Notes: generated from the sequence alone by a model not told the origin. DNA of 64,000 nt from Diploptera punctata (GCA_030220185.1 JASPKZ010001233.1:620001-684000); one strand, 5' to 3'. Shown: positions 42,400 to 54,385, counted from the first letter of the stretch. Numbers and translations are program-made.

Positions 42400-43150
42400 T
42401 ATCTTCTTCTTCCTTCCAAGTATTAGGCAAAGGCCTGTTACGATCCTATAGAAAATTTTCTCTCCAGCGTTTCATAGGACGGCCCAGTGATCTTCGTCCT
42501 CTTGGTATATAATTATAAACAGCTTTGGGGATCCGATTTGAACTCATTCTTTCAAGATGGTGTTTACAATTTAGTTGGTACTGTTTAATATATTCCAAAA
42601 TTGGCGTAGTCTTCAATTCTTTTAAGATATCGGTGTTCCTTTTCCGATCCCATCTGGTGTAACCCGCTGTTCTGCGCATGAATCTCATTTCACAAGCCGT
42701 TATTCTGCTTTCATGTTGTTTTTTTAGTGTCCATACTTCACTACCATAGGTCAACACTGGTCTAGCCAAAGTGTTATATAACTTAATCTGGTGTTTTTTT
42801 GTACAAGGGATGGTTTCATAACTTGATTAATAATTCCTAAACTTTTATTATAACTAGTAACTTTTTCAGGGATATCCTTTTCATCCCAGATAGAGAGATA
42901 ATATCCAAGATATTTAAATTGATTAGATCTCTCTAAAATTTTATTCTGGAGACAGATTTTACTTTGTATGGGGTCCTTCCCATGAAATGCCATAATTTTA
43001 GTTTTGTTAATTGATATTTCCATATTAAATTTGGCACCTATTTTTTGTAAATTATAAATTGATCGTTGCAAATCATTTTCGGAAAGTGCCAAAAGAGCTA
43101 AATCGTCTGCAAAAAGAATAGCATCGAGTTTGAGGTTCCTATTGATGGGT
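42400..43150 (-). pseudogene. LINE reverse transcriptase fragment
   Basis: Minus strand FADDLALLALSENDLQRS (palm FADD), KFNMEISINKTKIMAFHGK, NQFKYLGYYLSIWDEKD; frameshift near 42770; then ARPVLTYGSEVWTLKK, MRFMRRTAGYTRWDRKRN, ILEYIKQYQLNCKHHLERM, GRRSLGRPMKRW. Catalytic box intact but the ORF is broken; 5' truncated. Confidence 0.8.
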
Positions 43151-43394
43151 AAATATTTTTAAGGAACTATTAAATAATTTATCTACATTAATGAGTACTT
43201 AAACGAAACAATAAATTAAATGTCAAATGTGCAGAAAATAGGACATTAATGCTCCATTTTTCCAGGCTAAATAATGTTTATATGAATTTAAACGATTATA
43301 CTTAGGTGGGCACCAGTTCTTCGCTAATTTTTATTTGTATGATCAGTAAAATTAATTAACTTTTCACAGAATTAACACGCTTAGTTTATTATGG

Positions 43395-43780
43395 CACAAT
43401 TAAAAGAATATTTAAAAACAAGAAAGGAAACAAAACTAAAATTTTATAAAGCAGTGGCAGTCCCCTTACTATTGTATGGTAGTGAATTTTGAGTTTTAAT
43501 TAAAAGAGAAGAGAAAATCATAGAAGCAGCTGAAATGAGATTTCTGAGAAGTGTGGCCGGCTGCAAACTTCTAGATAAAAGAAGAAGTGAAGATATTAGA
43601 AATGAACTAAATATTTTTAAACTTTTAGATAAAATAAAATAATCTACAAAAAACTGGAAAGAACATGTTCAAAGAATGAAAGATGATCGCATTCCAAAAA
43701 TAATACTTAATTACAAACCAAAAGGAGACAGGAATGTCGGTAGACCGAAAAAGAGATGGATTCAACTTTTTGAATGAGAA
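43395..43780 (+). pseudogene. LINE RT C-terminal fragment
   Basis: Plus strand LKEYLKTRKETKLKFYKAVA, PLLLYGSEF-stop, MRFLRSVAGCKLLDKRRSED, HVQRMKDDRIPKIILNYKPK, GRPKKRWIQLFE-stop. Two internal stops. Confidence 0.75.
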
Positions 43781-44194
43781 TCTATGAGATCACGTGGGCT
43801 TAATCCGTGATTGTTGTTGATGATGGTAGTTTATTGTGAAATTACAGAAGACTCAATTACTCGTATTTATGCTTAGTTCGTTTATAAACACGTATTATTC
43901 TAAACTTATTTGTGTTAAATTGAAAAACTCGCAAATGAATCATCCTTATGTAATACGTTTTTTGGACATTGGGCACATCCAAAATTATTCTTTCCCTCCC
44001 TTTTATCTATAATGAAGATTATAGAATTAAAGTTAAGATAACTGATAGAACCCATGTCCAAGTGTGTTAGCGATATTATTTCTGGTTAATCTGGTTTGTT
44101 GCTTGTTAAATAAAAGTAAGCATTAAATGGCTAGTATTTTTTAATTAAATAAAAACTTAAAACCTAGTTATAAAGGCTAATATTATTTATTAGA

Positions 44195-44335
44195 AAACAA
44201 AAACAATGGCCTTTCGGGGAAAATATGCGAGTTCGATCGAAAATAGTTTTGGACGATGAAATTATCGAACAAGTACAGAATTTTAAATATTTAGGATGTC
44301 ACATAGCTTACAATTGGGAAAATGATATCTTCTTG
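44195..44335 (+). pseudogene. Short LINE RT fragment
   Basis: Plus strand MRVRSKIVLDDEIIEQVQNF and KYLGCHIAYNWENDI, the FKYLG block of LINE reverse transcriptases. Confidence 0.6.
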
Positions 44336-44344
44336 TAATCTTGT

Positions 44345-44640
44345 AAGCCATGTTTTCCTTAACAGAAATTTAGGCGCTCTCCCCCTACAGGGAAGATTTG
44401 AACGATACTAATTTAGTTATACTTGTTTACGTATAGATGTCATTTGAGTGGTCCTGGGTCAGCGTTCCGCCTCATACTGACATCTAGGAAACCAAGGTAG
44501 TATTAGGAAGGGAAAATTCGGTAAATTTGCTTAGAGGCCTTTTCATTCAGGCTTAAGGATCTTTTACGGAGCCTGAAAATCTTCAGCCTCGGGACACAAC
44601 GGCTTAAAGTTTAGTGTAATCCCAGATGTGACTGTTCCTA
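44345..44640 (-). mobile_element. SINE-D (copy 2), lacking the tRNA head
   Basis: Matches 21590-21880: GGCGCTCTCCCCCTACAGGG, GGTCAGCGTTCCGCCTCATA, GAGGCCTTTTCATTCAGGC. It ends where the transposase fragment begins. Confidence 0.75.
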
Positions 44641-45109
44641 CTATTGTAGTATCCATCACGCATTAAATAGGCCTCATCTGGGAATAACACGCGTGTAGGA
44701 AAGGGCAGCATCGTGAACAGTCTGATGTAGAAACCACTGTACAAAGTTCATACGAGGTACAAAACCCTGTGGTCCTATTGCCTGCACATTCCGAAGGTGG
44801 TATGCATGTAGGTTGTACTCCCTCAATACCCTCCAAATGGACTTACGTTCTTAGCACGTATGCTGGTTGAAGGTTCGACAGTAACTCGCTCGACCACAGC
44901 GTCCTCAAAATCAGGTGTACTCACATTAAGCCTCTCGCCGCCTCCGTTCGAGGACGAAGATTCACCGTTTCTCCAAGACGTCGATGAATTGCAGCAAATG
45001 TACGAGTAGTATGTAACAGGATGTCTCCAGTTGGAACGCGGCTGCTCATACATGCGACGAGCCACTATTCCATTTCCTCTCGCCTCACCATAAGTCTCTG
45101 AGTTCAGGC

Positions 45110-45469
45110 AACTCGTACTACTCCGATTTCCACTTTTCAGCGGTTACCCTTTTACCAGCCGGCTGCTGGCCCTTCACATCCACATGTGTCAATCACAGAG
45201 GTAGATGATCAACAGCCAGTGTAGGGGTGACATGTGGTTAGCATGTCGAGTCCCCCAGCCGTTATAGCTGGTTCCTCAACCTGCAGCCGCTACTTATTGT
45301 AGCTACCCAATTGCCTCACGATTCTGGGTGGGCACCGGTCCCATACTGGCCGAAATACCATGAGAAAATTTCTTCCCCCATGGAGACTCGAACCAGCGCA
45401 AGTCCCGTAGCTCTGCGCCAAGGCTTCCTACCTTAACCGCTCGGCTACGGCGCGGGACTAACTCGTACT
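45110..45469 (-). mobile_element. SINE-B (copy 5), flanked by AACTCGTACT
   Basis: tRNA head on minus (TAGCCGAGCGGTTAAGG, B box GGTTCGAGTCTCC) and full body. AACTCGTACT at 45110-45119 and 45460-45469 is the likely TSD. Confidence 0.85.
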
Positions 45470-45670
45470 TCTTCTTCTTATTCTTCTTAAACTTAATTTG
45501 TAGGATTTTCATCCTGTTTATTTCCAAAATCACTCCTCGGAGGAGACGTAGTGGATGTGCATTCACTGTCTATCCATCTCTTGGCTGGTCCTCCTCTTGT
45601 TCTTCTCCCGTCCATTGGCCTATATTCTTTAGCTCTTTTTGCAAGCCGGTTTTCTTCCATAACTCGTACT
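45460..45670 (-). mobile_element. LINE 3' end flanked by the same AACTCGTACT
   Basis: Insert 45470-45660 encodes on minus EFNQHVVRVMEENRLAKRAK, GRRTRGGPAKRWID and an AAGAAGAATAAGAAGAAG tail. AACTCGTACT recurs at 45661-45670. Closest relative in the window is 4385-4590. Confidence 0.8.
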
Positions 45671-46074
45671 ACGTGTTGATTAAATTCTCCAAACAAAAAC
45701 AAACAAAACCTACCAGCCTTAAGTTTACAGTTTATTAACAATTGCAAATTAGACGTATACCAACTTAAATTCATATTGCTACGACAGAATAAGGGCTGGC
45801 GGCACAGAAACAACGAACGGGTTGATTCCAGTGCGTCGCGCGCGCTCCTTGATACATGCACATAACTCATAAACGACATGTTTAGGAATATATGTTCATT
45901 CAAAAAAATTATCTTCTCTGCATGGCCTATCATCCCTGTACTTTTGTCGGCGGAGTCCTGTTACAGCCTGTATATACTAGCGGACCCGACAGATGCTGTC
46001 CTGCCTGAACGTTCAATTCTCATGTCATGGCCAGACGATAAAAATTAAGTTACTTTTTTAACCATAAAATTTAT

Positions 46075-46290
46075 TAATTTATAAGTTCATAATAAAACTC
46101 CTCACTGCCATCTCATGTGGCTCAAGAAGCGTGCATGATAATATCACATCGTTATCGCGCGGAATATGTCGATAATGCAGATGACTACACATCTGACATA
46201 AAAAATCCTATAACCTGATCACAGCGCCACCTATCGGATCCAACTGTGAATCTGAACCAACGCATCTGTGCCCCCGTAAGATATGCGAAC
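46075..46290 (+). repeat. RTE-like repeat, 5' part (copy 1)
   Basis: ACTCCTCACTGCCATCTCAT, GCAGATGACTACACATCTGA and CAGCGCCACCTATCGGATCC match 49920-50100, where the sequence leads into the 3' repeat array. Confidence 0.65.
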
Positions 46291-46299
46291 TAAAGCATA

Positions 46300-47840
46300 C
46301 TTCCTTTTTTCTGCCACGTTAAACAAACCATTTCCCTCTCTGCATTCCTATATCTCCTCTCTTTTATCTCTCTCTCCTTCTCCCTCTCACTACTGAGAAT
46401 TTTTGAGCATTCTTGCGGGACATTAGTTGCACTTGCACTCCAGTGTTGTCAATTCAACTCAACATGAATACTGCAGCACGAGCGGTGAAATAAATGTTAT
46501 TAGGCAAGTAATAGCATTTTGCGATAATGAGAAACAAACAGGTCATTATCTGTTTCCTATGAATTAGGCAACTGAAAGAGCAGATGCCATCATAGATGAG
46601 GTTCATTTTATTTCAATTGACGACATTTTAAAATGACTTGCTTATTTAATATTAATGCAACTTTTTTATGTAATTTTGAAGAAGTTTTTATTTCCCCTCG
46701 TTGTGGCGACAATTTTGAAGAAGTATTAGTGTCCAAAAATAATAAATCAGAATTACTGGTTCTGGTTGGGTTTGATTTTCCGGTAGAGCTGGATTCTTTT
46801 CTCAGGGTCGAAATTGGTACACAGGATAGGAAAACACTTTAACAATCACTAATAACTGAACTAGTAATAAATTTATTCATTTTATAGGTTCCCAGCAGAT
46901 TAAGTAAATTTAAGTGGGATTATTCTTCACTGTCAATTAAAATTAAATTATTTTCTTTTCTTAAATCAACTGTTCTTCTGGTCTTAAATTTTACATTTTT
47001 GTCAGGAGAGTTGTTATTGCTTCTGTACTTGATGAAAGTTATATCCAGACTCTAGAGTAATTCTGTTATAATATTAAAGAACATTATTACATCACATGAT
47101 TTTAATTTAAATTCTATTGGTTAAAGGTCCATTAAATACCATGTTTAAATTTGATTGGTTAAATCAAAAAAGTTAATTGTTTTTAACATCCAATCAGAAT
47201 TTAGTATACTTTTATTTTAAAATATTAAGTTAAGCAGGTGTTCTTATTACAGTTATAACAGAAAGCTTTATATTTCAGACAACAATGACTTAAGACACAA
47301 TTTTAAAAGCATTATTTAGAAAGACTTATATAATACAATTTCTTTAATTGTTATTGAGACATTTTTATTCAACAATAAACAACAATTAATTATTTAAATG
47401 TTTTTCTTTATTTTAGTTTTATTTAAATATTAAAAGAATTTTAAAATATAAAATTATCAACTTAAACTTTCATATTTTAATATGATATTAAAATACTGCT
47501 ATAAATGCCCCTGATGATTTTTGTTTTGTTTCCGGTAGGAAGAACAAAAGAAAAATGATCATTCCCCAAGAAATATTAATGTACTTAATTAATTTTTTTT
47601 AAGTAACTTATCTGCTTGGAATAGTTATACATTTACATATACATACAATGACATTAACACTTTAAATATTTTCATTTTTCCTGAAAAATAAGAAAATTGC
47701 ATTGACCACAATGTTATACATTTTTCATTGTAGAACACAATATATCAAAATAAAATTACAAATATTGTTACAACAATCAACATTTTTTTCAATCTTACAT
47801 ACAATCTTCCAATCATTATAATTGCTCCTGTCTTCATATC
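46300..47840. other. No gene recognised
   Basis: Very AT-rich; short CT-rich run around 46350-46390. The frame 46633-46842 has no recognisable homology. Confidence 0.4.
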
Positions 47841-47843
47841 GTT

Positions 47844-49290
47844 TTAATCTTTAAATGGCTTGATTAATTCTTTCGAATAGATGCCCAACATTTTATTTTC
47901 ATCTATATACTTTAATTCGTATGCTGTGTCATTAAATATTTTGTTGATAACATAGGGTCCTTGATATAATAACTCCATTCTATGATATCTCTTATTTAAT
48001 GCATTTGATAAAGGAACAGTTCTAACTAAAACTTTATCCCCTATTTTTGGATTCCATTTCTGTTTGTGTCTTTTGACATGTTTATTTCTCTTTTCTGCTT
48101 TGTCTCTTATCCTTTTTATTACTCTTTCACATATTTCAATCATATTTTCTTCATTCTGTCCATTCATAGTCAATGGATCAGGATACTAATTTTTCTGGAT
48201 TATTCCCTGTCATCAAGAAAATAGGAGCTACACCAGTAGTTACATTAATTGAATTATTTAACACATCTTCAATTACTTTAATATGTCTAAACCAGTCAGT
48301 GTGACGATGGTGAGTAAGAATTCTCAGAGCAGTAGTTATTTCTCTATTTACCCGCTCACAAGGATTACTTTTGGGATGGTACTTGCTACAATGAAATAGC
48401 TTTACTCCCATCTCATTTAGTTTTCCCCTAAACTTCTGACTCGAGAAAACAGATGCATTATCACTTAATAACGCCTCGATCTGTCCATATTTTGGAATAT
48501 AGTCTCGAACTATATTTGCTAAGCAGGCTCGTGATGTCACTGATCTCAAAGGATATATTTTCACAAATTTGGAGAAAACGTCAGAGAGTACCAGTATGTG
48601 TTTGTATCCAAACTGTGTTCTTGGCATTTCCCCATGTGTATCCATAACTACCAAGCTATTAATTCTATCTCTGATAATATTCTGTGGTACAATGTCATAT
48701 TTAACATTCATACACTTAGATTTTTGACAAATAACACATGAAGAAGTGTATTTTCTAATTTTCCTTTCCAAATGTTGTACATAAAAATATTGACTAATAT
48801 TAATTGCCAATTTTTCACATCCCGCGTGATTTAATGCAATATGAAAGGATCTAAAAAGCGGAATTTCCAAATTTTTAGGAATCATGATCATCCACTTCTT
48901 TACATGTTTACCATTTAGTTTGTACAATATACCATTCTTAATTCCTGTTTTCTTATTATACATGTATTTATCATTTGGAATATTTTCCAAATCTATTGCT
49001 GTGTCTCGCAACTTGTCTAATTCATTATCTGCCTTCTGATTCTCAACAATGTCTTTGAGAAGTCTTGAAAATTCTTTATCTTTATGAATTTTTACATTAT
49101 AAATTGCAACTTCATGTTTAGGAATACTGATAGCATCAGGTATTTCACATTTATATTTGAGTCTGGATAATAAATCCGCAAATACATTCTGCACTCCTTC
49201 AATATGTTTAATTTCTATATCATATGACATGATTTCCATGATCATTCTACTTAATTTGTTATTAGATAGTTTACATTTACTAATGAAACT
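47844..49290 (-). pseudogene. Ty3/gypsy-type pol fragment: RNase H end and integrase
   Basis: Minus strand, in order: RNase H end with YDIEIKHIEGVQNVFADLLS; zinc domain H-x-H and CVICQKSK; integrase core with Asp in VVMDTHGEMP, Asp in LLSDNASVFSSQ and Glu in SNPCERVNREITTAL (34 residues between the last two); then the GPY/F-like module ELLYQGPYVINKIFNDTAYE and a stop at 47844-47846. One extra base near 48180-48190 separates the core from the C-terminal module, so the ORF is broken there. Gag, protease, RT and LTRs were not found. It is an old LTR-retrotransposon relic. Confidence 0.85.
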
Positions 49291-49510
49291 AAACTCATAT
49301 TTTGTTTCTAAAATCATGGCCAGAATCATCAGAAAATCAAAAAAAGTGTCTTTGTAATGGAATTTTTGAACACGATTTTCACCCACTTAGAAACATTGGA
49401 TCGACTTGAAACTTTGTGTACTTGTAAAGGACCCGTGACAATACAATAATTTCATATTTTGTTTCTAGAATCCTGGCCAGAATCATCAGAAAATAAAAAA
49501 AAATGAAAAC
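49291..49510 (-). repeat. Duplicated segment at the upstream edge of the pol fragment
   Basis: TTTGTTTCTAAAATCATGGC (49303-49322) recurs as TTTGTTTCTAGAATCCTGGC about 160 bp downstream, each followed by CAGAATCATCAGAAAATMAA. It extends the pol reading frame at its N-terminus but is not pol sequence. Confidence 0.6.
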
Positions 49511-49548
49511 TGGTATAATAGGTTGCGGACTTGTCGACTTTTTAGTCA

Positions 49549-49640
49549 ATCGTTGTAAGAGCTCAGTTGGTAGAGCGGTACACTCTAGTGGTATATAATT
49601 TCTGTAATCCATAGGTCGCTGTTTCAAATCCGGCTGAGAG
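49549..49640 (+). tRNA. tRNA-Tyr-like pseudogene with intron-like insert
   Basis: AGCTCAGTTGGTAGAGCGG (D arm), CTCTAG at the anticodon, then an insert of about 16 nt, ATCCATAGGTCGCTG and the B box GTTTCAAATCC match eukaryotic tRNA-Tyr, which carries an intron after the anticodon. Acceptor stem and anticodon (GTA expected) are degraded, so a pseudogene or SINE head. Confidence 0.6.
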
Positions 49641-49914
49641 TTTTTTTTTTAGAAGAGTATTACTTTCAGCTCATACTACAATAGAATCGAATTTAAAGAT
49701 ATTTACATTTTTATCTTGCATGCGGTAAAATATTAAAACTAAAAACTCTGTTGAGGGTAGTGAAAATTATTTAATCCCAAGCACGTTGGAAATTAAAATT
49801 ATTTTTCATTTTTTAGTTCGGTTTTCTAATAAATCGTGTTGTTTTAGTTTTTTAAAACTATTATTTATTTACCATAAAATTCACTAATAAATACATTATT
49901 AGATATTATCAAAT

Positions 49915-50438
49915 AAGTTCGCAAGAAAACTCCTCATTGCAATCTGTTGTGGCTCAAGAAGCGGACATGATGATGTCACATTGTTGTCGATTAGAATATG
50001 ACGATAATGCAGATGACTACATATCTGAGATAAAAAAAAATCCTATAATCCGATCGCAGCGCCACCTACTGAGTCCAATTGTGAATCTAAAGCATCCAGG
50101 GACACACTCAAACACACACAAATATATTAAAATCGGTTCGGTCCTTCAGGCAGGTTTTAATTTCGGATTTCAAGTAAACCTCCACTTCTAATTGTCGGAT
50201 TTTGCTAATTTTTTTGTTAATACCTACTTCGGTTTATTTTAATAGGGTATACTGAGTTTTGTTGTGAAACATCGAAAAATGCGATCGCTAGAGCCATTTT
50301 TTATTTTTCGCTTCAGGTGCACTCCTACACCTAATGGTTTTAGTGGGTCCAATTATGAATCTAAATCATCGAATGACCCAATCAGACACACACACACACA
50401 AATTTAATCAAAATCAGTGACAAACACGTCTACAGTAG

Positions 50439-50473
<35 letters not shown>

Positions 50474-51424
50474 ACATTACAATATTCGACACTAGCTAAT
50501 ACCCGTCGTGCGTTGCTACGCCTAAACAAATGAAATATTAAAGGTTAATTACATTGTATGTAATAACCAAACATTATGGTTGCTAGCCAGTTTTTAATTT
50601 CGGATTTCAGGTAAACCTCCACTTCTAATTGTTACATTTCACTCATTTTTGGATAATACCTAGTAGAAGTAAAGTGATCCCACAACAGGCCTCAGGAGGC
50701 CCTTGGGGTAGTAGGAGGTTAAGGCTCCCACTTTTTCTAGACAATCGGCACTTGATGTCAGCCGGGTTGTCAGCCCTGCGTGACGGCCGCCTTTACCCCA
50801 GAACAAGCGTCTGGTACTCATTTCAGTTAGAGGCTGAGTCGACCCCAGGGCCATAGTGCCGCCAGAGGATTTGGGTCAGTTTAAAAATCCTGGCCCCAAC
50901 GGGACTTGAACCCTCGACCCTCCGGCTTGTAGCTCAGTGCCTTAACCACTACGCTACGGCGTGCCCCTTTGGATAATACCTACCTCGGTTTATTTTAATA
51001 GGATATAGGCCTACTGAGTTTCGTTTTGAAACATCGAAAATTGTGACCGCTAGAGCAATTTTTAAATTTTCACTTCAGGTGAACTCCTACACCTAATGGT
51101 TTTAGAGGGACCAATTGTGAATCTAAACCATACAGGGATCCACTCAAACACACAGAAAAAAATTCATCAAAATCAGCCAAGTCGTTTCGGCAGTTTTTAA
51201 TTTCGGGTTTCAGGTAAACCGCCACTTCTAATTGTCAGATTTCGCTAATTTTTTAATAATACCTATCTCAGCTTATTTTAACAGGATGTACTGAGCTTTG
51301 TTATGAAACATCGAAAACTGTGACCGCTAGAGCAATTTTTAAATTTTCACTTCAGGTGAACTCTTACACCTAATGGTTTTAGAGGGACCAATTGTGAATC
51401 TAAACCACCCAGGACCCACTTATA

Positions 51425-51430
<6 letters not shown>
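49915..51430 (+). repeat. RTE-like 3' repeat F: tandem units
   Basis: A 5' part (49915-50100) like 46075-46290 is followed by three related units, about 50158-50430, 50585-51190 (split by SINE-A) and 51195-51430. Each has AGGTAAACCTCCACTTCTAA, GGTTTATTTTAATAGG, GAAACATCGAAAA, CACTTCAGGTGAACTC and CCAATTGTGAATCTAAA. Microsatellites (AC)n and (AT)n lie between the units. Confidence 0.75.
50648..50982 (-). mobile_element. SINE-A (copy 3) with 15-bp TSD
   Basis: TSD TTTGGATAATACCTA at 50648-50662 and 50968-50982. Insert 50663-50967, minus strand: A box TAGCGTAGTGGTTAAGGC, B box GGTTCAAGTCCC, body identical in order to 7284-7585. Inserted into the second repeat-F unit. Confidence 0.92.

Positions 51431-51475
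<45 letters not shown>
51420..51475. repeat. (TG)n(TA)n microsatellite
   Basis: A TATATA run of more than 45 bp after TATGTGTGTG. A shorter (AT)n run is at 50443-50470. Confidence 0.9.
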
Positions 51476-51476
<1 letters not shown>

Positions 51477-51479
51477 TTC

Positions 51480-52200
51480 CTAAATAATAGGGCATCTAAT
51501 CGAAGTTTATAAATTAAATTGCATACCTTCATCATGAAATTAAATATACAAAATTTAAAAAAAAGTTAAAAATTAGAATCATTTCCCATAAAACTAGATA
51601 TTATTCTTTCCTTTTAAACCCTAGCTATAATGTAATTTCCGACAGTTTCTGGAATAAAGTTTTATTTGGGACATTTAGTTGTTCCTAAAAGTAAATTTTA
51701 TGAAATTTGAATAACATCATAAAAAATATCCTAATTTGCAATCTCTAGTTTTTTTATTAAATTTTACATAATTTAATTCCTTTTTGTGCAATTTATTCCA
51801 ATTATATGTAATTTATAATAATATATCAATAAATTTTGGGATTTGGAAATATCGAAAATATGGATAATCATTTTTAATTAATCATTTATTTAAGTTAAAA
51901 ATCATCTGTAAATATACTTTGAAAATAATTTATTTCATAAAATTTAGTAAAAAACGTAATTATATGAATAGAGAGAAAGAAAAAACATAATTATGAAATA
52001 TTTTAACATAAGTTTATCATTTTATAAAAAAATGGCAGAACGTAATACAATGCATACATTGCTCCTCATTAATTTCAATTATAACTATTATTTTTTGTTA
52101 AATTGTGAAAATAAATATTAGTATAAGTAATTAAAATTATTATTTTTATATTTTTTTTAAAATATTATTATTATTTTTAATAAAATAAAATAAATTTAAT
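51480..52200. other. Extremely AT-rich stretch, nothing recognised
   Basis: Homopolymer-rich A/T sequence without recognisable features. Confidence 0.5.
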
Positions 52201-52204
52201 AATA

Positions 52205-52309
52205 TGAGATTCGCGGTGGCGATATCTGATTGGTCGTTATTTATGACCTTCCATTGTCATTTTGTGATCAGACACCGGGTTGAACGGACGTCAATTCGTT
52301 TCGTCTCCG
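52205..52309 (+). promoter_or_regulatory. Candidate promoter and non-coding first exon
   Basis: A sudden island of mixed composition with several CpG, inverted CCAAT (GATTGGTCG) and a consensus donor CCG|GTGAGT at 52310. More CCAAT motifs follow at about 52640, 52890 and 52970. No ORF or known gene attached; could equally be transposon-derived. Confidence 0.25.
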
Positions 52310-53344
52310 GTGAGTATTGAAATGTCCCTATTATTTTTTACTGAACTCAATTAAAATAAGTATTTTATTCCTTGAATATTATTTTAGTAAGTGTGCGTAT
52401 CATTTTTAATAATTATCATTAGGTTTGTCTTTTTTAATCTTTCGAAGTGTAAGTATGCAATTTTGTATCTGCTTACAATCTGTTAGAGTAATGTTCGGAA
52501 GCTATGTGAAAGCATCATTCCTCTCATAAAAGAGTGTTAGAACATGTTTTATTCCCTTTTTAAAGCTTTCCCGTGATTGTCTTAGCTAGTATCAGATTTG
52601 AAAAAGGAATTACAGTGGTACAGTAGGACTCCCTATTTCAGCCAATCAGAAGCCAGATAAGATATACGTTAGCAAATGTATTGGAATATCTTCGTGGGTT
52701 ATCGCTACTTCGGAATATCTGAAGATCTTTGATGAAATTATTAGATATATCAAACTTGAAATAATAAATATATATTATTTAGTTGTAAAACGGCTAAAAG
52801 CCGTGCACATTTTTTTTTGTCTTCGTTTTTTCAAACAGTTAATATGGCGGTCAATCATCTACATCCATAGGATTACTCTAGTTTGAGTTGACCAATCAGA
52901 ATGCACCACATATACAAAGCGGGAAAATCAACTTGAAGTCAATGACCTCTTCCATTATTAACCAATTAGAGAGCTCATTTAGGAAGGGCGCCCGGGATGA
53001 TTGATTGAAGCAATGAAGTGCAAGAATTTTACGCGGTATGTGTTAACTTGTTTATTTAATAATAATAATTATAAATATAAATTGCGTAAGTAGGGCTTTC
53101 GATAATAAATTATGCAAATATTTTATAGCTAATTGGTTTTACATAAATTTCATAATTTAGGGAAAACTGTTGAGTGCATAGAACTGATTGCAACTTGTAC
53201 AAAATTAAATTCAGAAAAGTATATTATTTTGAAGAATTTCAGTTTTAATTTCCATATACGTGGATTTAAATATAAATTCAAGTAGATTTTAGTATTGGAA
53301 TATTATTTATTAAAATTAATGTATTAATTTTCGATCGAGTTGAC

Positions 53345-53540
53345 TTAATTGTTTGAGACTTATATGGGAGGTTCCAGGTTCAAACCACGGTTACGGCCAA
53401 CCTACTTGAATTCTTTCCTGATTTTTCCGAAGCCTTCAAGGCAAATACTGGTGTTGGTATTTCATTACCAGCACCCACTTCTACATATTCACCATTTTAC
53501 AGAAATATTGAAATATATAAGAGTGGCAGCTCTTGCCTAA
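53345..53540 (+). repeat. Possible tRNA-related SINE fragment
   Basis: GGTTCCAGGTTCAAACCACG resembles a B box followed by a SINE-like body (CCTTCAAGGCAAATACTGG). No A box and no second copy. Confidence 0.35.
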
Positions 53541-53639
53541 ACTGGCTGCAAGTTCAACTATACCATTTTTAAAATTAGGGCTCAACTGCACTTTTACTAG
53601 CGCTTGATTTTTCAGTTATATTGGTGTAAACTATAGCTC

Positions 53640-54020
53640 TTCTTTTGTATTTACTAACATTATTTAATATTTTAAACTTTTTCAAACAATGTTATAACAT
53701 TATTAGACAATTTTGAAGTATTTATTCAAATATGCAAATCACAATATTATGACTCTGTTAGACAATATTGTGATGCTAACTGCTATTTTCTCCACAGAGT
53801 ATATTACTTAGTCTATGATTTTTCTATCGCTGTTTTGGGTTATCGCTGGTTGGATCAGCGTTAAGGAGTGATAAGTAAGTGTAAACCCATTTTTAATAAA
53901 TGTTTGGTAATTTTAATATTATTAATATTTTTTTAATATAGATTTGGGGATTTATTGCAAATATTGGTCATTTAAATTTCATAACGACGGATAGTAATCG
54001 AGGATGATAATCGATATGTG
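53640..54020. repeat. Dispersed repeat G (copy 2)
   Basis: Colinear with 39890-40275. An inverted partial copy follows at about 54395-54500, and a PLE palindrome lies between. Confidence 0.55.
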
Positions 54021-54149
54021 GTTTGATTGTGGGTTATCGTTGGTTCTATAAACTCTGACGCATGCGCACTATTGTTCTATAGTACTTTGAAAATATTTCA
54101 TGCTAGTTTAAATGCAGTTTTTCCATAAATTACATTAGGAATTAACATC

Positions 54150-54385
54150 GAGGTTCATCTTAATAAATAAGGTGAATCAGAGTCATCTTACCTCATAACT
54201 TGTTGTGTTCTATTTGAATTAGTTTTCATGTATACCATTGTCAGCTTTTTCAGACTGTTTTTCCTACAACGTAAATTTCAACTGTCTGGAAAAGCTGACA
54301 GTGGTATACGAGTGCATGATATACTGAAACTAATTCAAATAGAAGTTATGAGGAAAGATGACTCCGAATTCACTTATTCGTTAAG
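54150..54385 (-). mobile_element. PLE-type palindrome with hammerhead-like arms
   Basis: Tail (minus GAACCTCGATGTTAATTCCT) at 54148-54167. Arms TCATCTTACCTCATAACTT, TTCTATTTGAATTAGTTTC and mirrors. Right arm: CTGACAG, stem GTATA/TATAC, GAAAC; left arm keeps CTGACA and ATGAAAAC. Core is diverged. Confidence 0.7.

Larger units (their letters stand above)
44640..45972 (-). pseudogene. Decayed Tc1/mariner-type element (third ITm family) with nested insertions
   Basis: Minus strand: a probable terminal region near 45972 (GGCTGTAACAGGACTCCGCC), then the transposase N-terminus LPELRDLW, MYEQPRSNWRHPVTYY, RLNVSTPDFEDAVVERVTVE and the second helix region YNLHAYHLRNVQAIGPQGFV, NFVQWFLHQTVHDAAL. The catalytic half is truncated at 44640. 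The coding region is split by SINE-B and LINE insertions between 45120 and 45660. Confidence 0.65.

Noticed and set aside
46633..46842. 69-codon plus-strand frame
   Set aside because: Internal repeat NFEEV is weak, there is no splice or promoter context and no family similarity.
48178..49386. 402-codon frame as a host gene
   Set aside because: The domains are Ty3/gypsy RNase H end and integrase; the first about 30 codons are unrelated repeat sequence, and the frame is broken before the C-terminal module.
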